Below the pieces are notes generated by a model, which saw only the letters and a program-made list of their open reading frames with translations, did no database searches and had not been told where the DNA came from. Positions 61,691 to 64,000 of a DNA stretch of 64,000 bases are shown here, in pieces. Made by a program: the position numbers and the translations under genes. Source of the DNA: an uncultured Eubacterium sp. (GTDB taxonomy: Bacteria; Bacillota; Clostridia; Lachnospirales; Lachnospiraceae); contig URKY01000008.1 in NCBI GenBank assembly GCA_900548465.1, positions 1 through 64,000 of the forward strand. The letters run 5' to 3'. Position 1 is the first letter of the stretch. Each line of letters opens with the position of its first letter.

Positions 61691-62950
61691 CTATTTATCT
61701 CTGTTTGGTCCGAAATACATAACTCCTTTTTTTAGATTTTTTCCTTTAATAGCATAGAGTTCTGATACAGTTACAAGCTCGTAACCCTTCTTTCTAAGCT
61801 TAGGCAATGCTTTAATGAAACCGTCAACAGAAGTTGGATGAATGTCATGTAACAATACGATTTCTCCATCACCTGCATGACTTACAATATATTTGCTAAT
61901 ATAATTTGCATTTCTGTGTTTCCAGTCTTCTGTATCTACAGACCAGTAAATCATAGGAACACCGGCATTTTTACTTACAGTAGAGTTATAATTTCCGTAA
62001 GGTGGTCTTAAAAGTGTAGGCGCATTACCTGTAACTTTTTTAACTGCATCTCGGGTCTTAAATATTTCACTCTTTATTTTTTTCTTTGAAAGAGTCTTCA
62101 GATTCTGATGGCTATAAGTGTGACTGCCAATTTCCATTCCAAGCTGAGCTTCACGTTTTAATTGTTTTTTATAGGCATTTGCTCTGTTCCCAAGAACAAA
62201 GAATGTAGCTTTGCTATGATTTTTTTCTAATGCATTTAAAAGTTTGTCTGTATATTCACCCGGACCATCATCAAAGGTAATTGCGATATATTTAACGTTT
62301 TTAACAATAACCTTACATTTAGCTGATTTGTTAGTATACTTTGATTTTACACTAATGTAAGCAGTACCGTTTTTCTTCCCCTTGAGAACTCCGTTTTTTA
62401 CAGTTACAATCTTGTTATTTGAACTGCTCCAAAGAAGCGGCTCGGCAGCATACTGAGTTTTCTTACCATATGAAACAATAGGTGTAAGTTTTCTTTTTCC
62501 TTTTTTATCAAGCTGTAATTCTGAACTGCTTAATTTAATTGACTTAATAGTATTATAAGGAGCGTGTACACTAACTTTACAACGTGCCTTTACATTACCG
62601 CTCTGACTGCTGCAGATAATGTATGTTTCTCCCGGTTTTACGGCTTTGATTTTTCCTGTTTTATCAACTGTAGCAACGCCTGAATCTTTAGAAGTCCAAT
62701 TATATGGCTCATTAGATAACGAAGTATCTTTTCCATATGTAACACTGGCTGTAATAACTGATTTTTTTCCTCCTGATATAGTTAATGAAGCTTTATTTAA
62801 CTTAATAGAAGTTATGGAATTGTAGTTCGCTGTAGTCTTTTTAACTTCATCAGCATGAAGAATTTTTCTTGATTGATTTGCAACTGAAAAGCCTACTGTT
62901 AAGGATAAGATGAAGACCAATGATGTTGCTATTATTTTTTTGAATTTCAT
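61691..62950 (-). CDS. Secreted polysaccharide deacetylase with two Ig-like domains
   Basis: 419 aa. Signal peptide/anchor (about residues 5-24), two Big2 Ig-like domains (about 45-130 and 135-220; WTSKDSGVATVDKTGKIKAV, WSSSNNKIVTVKNGVLKG) and a C-terminal NodB deacetylase domain (about 225-410): AITFDDGPGEYT (catalytic/metal Asp), GSHTYSHQNL (metal His), LLRPPYGNYN and LLHDIHPTSVDG. Probably removes acetyl groups from peptidoglycan or another wall glycan. SD AAAGGGGA. Confidence 0.93.
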   Translation of the reverse strand: MKFKKIIATSLVFILSLTVGFSVANQSRKILHADEVKKTTANYNSITSIKLNKASLTISGGKKSVITASVTYGKDTSLSNEPYNWTSKDSGVATVDKTGKIKAVKPGETYIICSSQSGNVKARCKVSVHAPYNTIKSIKLSSSELQLDKKGKRKLTPIVSYGKKTQYAAEPLLWSSSNNKIVTVKNGVLKGKKNGTAYISVKSKYTNKSAKCKVIVKNVKYIAITFDDGPGEYTDKLLNALEKNHSKATFFVLGNRANAYKKQLKREAQLGMEIGSHTYSHQNLKTLSKKKIKSEIFKTRDAVKKVTGNAPTLLRPPYGNYNSTVSKNAGVPMIYWSVDTEDWKHRNANYISKYIVSHAGDGEIVLLHDIHPTSVDGFIKALPKLRKKGYELVTVSELYAIKGKNLKKGVMYFGPNRDK

Positions 62951-63015
62951 AAAAATCCCCTTTCTTTTGTTTTTTATATAAATAATTCTACTTTACAATT
63001 ATATAAATGTAAATA

Positions 63016-63043
63016 GAATAATCCTAAATCCTATTCATATAGT
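63016..63043 (+). promoter_or_regulatory. Putative sigma-E promoter of the spoIIIA operon
   Basis: The -10-like CATATAGT (63036-63043) matches the sigma-E pattern CATAnnnT, with an ATA-containing -35-like GAATA (63016-63020) about 15 bp upstream. spoIIIA operons are transcribed by mother-cell sigma-E in all studied spore formers. Confidence 0.55.
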
Positions 63044-63063
63044 GTTTTAAGGGGACAAGTGTT

Positions 63064-63906
63064 ATGAGAGAATTTTATGATTATTTTAATGAAAAAATTA
63101 AACGAGAAGTAATAAAACATTGCGGACATAATATATTAGAAATAAGATTAAGGGTGGACAGGCCGTTAATTATAATAACTGAAAATAATGAAATGGTAAT
63201 ATATGAAACAATAGTAAGGGGACAGGATATTAAAGACACCTTTAATATTGCAACTAATTATTCCGCTTATGCATATGAGGATAACATAAGGGAAGGATTT
63301 TTATCTTTGCCCAGAGGACATAGGATTGGTTTTGGTGGCCGCATGGTAAAAAAAGATGGAGAAAAAGGTATTTTAAAGGATATAAATTATATTAATTTCA
63401 GAGTGTGTAATTATATAGAGGGATGTGGCAAAGAAGTAGCAATAAAACAAAATCTTATAAAAAAATTTGAAAACACTATTATTATTTCTCCTCCGGGACT
63501 TGGAAAAACAACGCTGTTAAGAGATTTAATAAAAAACATCAGTAATAATTTGAAGATGGTAAATATATGTGTCATAGATGAGAGAAATGAAATTGCAGGA
63601 TGTTACAGGGGAGTTCCATCTATTGATTTAGGATACAGAACAGATGTAATCAGTAACTGTAGTAAAGATGAGGGAATATTAATGGCAATTCGTTCTATGG
63701 CACCGGAAATTATCGCAGTTGATGAAATTGGACAGGTTAATGATATAGAAGCTTTAAAGTATGCACACAATAGTGGAGTAAAAATTATATGTACAGTACA
63801 TGGAGACTGTTTGGAAGATGTAAGGGGAAAATTAGGAGAGAATTTGTATTGCCTGTTTAAAAATAAAATAATTATAAAAGATATAGGGGAATATATATGT
63901 TGTTAA
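63064..63906 (+). CDS. spoIIIAA: Stage III sporulation protein AA
   Basis: 280-aa secretion-type ATPase that powers the mother-cell side of the SpoIIIA-SpoIIQ feeding-tube channel between mother cell and forespore. Walker A SPPGLGKTTLLRDL (Lys148) and Walker B PEIIAVDEIG are intact. N-terminal part GFLSLPRGHRIGFGG is characteristic. It overlaps the next gene by 10 bp. The length is slightly short of the Bacillus protein (about 307 aa), but all motifs are present. Confidence 0.96.
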   Translation: MREFYDYFNEKIKREVIKHCGHNILEIRLRVDRPLIIITENNEMVIYETIVRGQDIKDTFNIATNYSAYAYEDNIREGFLSLPRGHRIGFGGRMVKKDGEKGILKDINYINFRVCNYIEGCGKEVAIKQNLIKKFENTIIISPPGLGKTTLLRDLIKNISNNLKMVNICVIDERNEIAGCYRGVPSIDLGYRTDVISNCSKDEGILMAIRSMAPEIIAVDEIGQVNDIEALKYAHNSGVKIICTVHGDCLEDVRGKLGENLYCLFKNKIIIKDIGEYICC

Positions 63907-64000
63907 AAATAACAGGGGTTACATTACTGTTTATTTCATCATCAATGTTTGGTTATGTCCTAAGCAGTGAATTTAGTAAAAGAATAAAAGTTATAGAGAA
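63897..64000 (+). CDS. spoIIIAB: Stage III sporulation protein AB, N-terminal part (cut by window end)
   Basis: ATG at 63897 after AGGGGAA, overlapping spoIIIAA. About 34 codons are visible: MLLKITGVTLLFISSSMFGYVL, an N-terminal membrane helix, then SSEFSKRIKVIE, matching the start of SpoIIIAB. The second component of the operon; the rest lies outside the window. Confidence 0.9.
   Translation, partial: MLLKITGVTLLFISSSMFGYVLSSEFSKRIKVIE

Overview
The window is AT-rich, densely coded DNA from a low-GC, spore-forming Firmicute, most likely a gut Lachnospiraceae (Eubacterium/Roseburia/Coprococcus-like). This rests on the gene content: GerW/YtfJ and SpoIIIAA/AB sporulation proteins, T-box leaders, MetH with its reactivation domain on a separate gene, a DUF1540 protein, a high-cysteine HCB-type small protein, and several secreted proteins built from lysine-rich Ig-like (Big2) modules. 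Species assignment is inference; nothing was searched.

Layout. 1-585: end of an IS3-family insertion sequence abutting a minus-strand ECF sigma/putative anti-sigma pair (586-1474). 1613-6842: a likely single plus-strand unit with a two-component system whose leader is tandemly duplicated, hisH-hisF, a diacylglycerol-kinase-like lipid kinase and ung. It ends at a terminator-like hairpin that also carries the Shine-Dalgarno (SD) of a 60-aa protein. 7311-11555: a 1414-aa double-activase/dehydratase fusion on the minus strand. 11818-18813: a rhomboid-like membrane protein, malQ, lysA, two unknown proteins, a DUF2953 (YtfI-like) protein, gerW and a 46-aa membrane peptide. 18861-22942: methyl-cycle operon metF / MetH-activation / metH, preceded by a cysteine-rich leader peptide. 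23020-28753: rpmB, Asp23/Gls24, FakA-like kinase, guaB and a membrane-anchored trigger-factor-like PPIase. 28959-37244: CAP-domain protein, T-box-controlled thrS, DUF1540 protein, a decayed T-box with a trpA pseudogene, a catalytically dead L,D-transpeptidase-like protein and leuS. 37283-44478: a hairpin-flanked pseudogene, three small minus-strand genes, an intracellular-type subtilisin, icd, a secreted beta protein and an ABC exporter. 44554-52964: carbamate kinase, ABC-F ATPase, rex, nnr, alr, mazF-like toxin, yebC and a HAD hydrolase. 53131-57318: a giant secreted GH16 glucanase. 57410-57757: an intergenic 73-bp tandem repeat array. 57798-61411: a membrane protein, rlmH and a polar amino-acid ABC transporter. 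61465-61669: a large nested palindrome. 61691-64000: a polysaccharide deacetylase and the start of the spoIIIA operon behind a sigma-E-like promoter.

Most genes are core metabolism. The less ordinary signals are regulatory or structural: the polycysteine leader of metF; two small genes whose SD sits inside a terminator-like hairpin; the 23-bp leader duplication with an upstream ORF; the T-box/trpA relic; the inactive YkuD protein; the exact 504-bp duplication in the GH16 gene; the 73-bp repeat array; and the 205-bp nested palindrome.

Limits: starts were chosen by SD spacing and family alignment from memory. Domain names come from motif recognition. Promoters and hairpins were read by eye without energy calculations.
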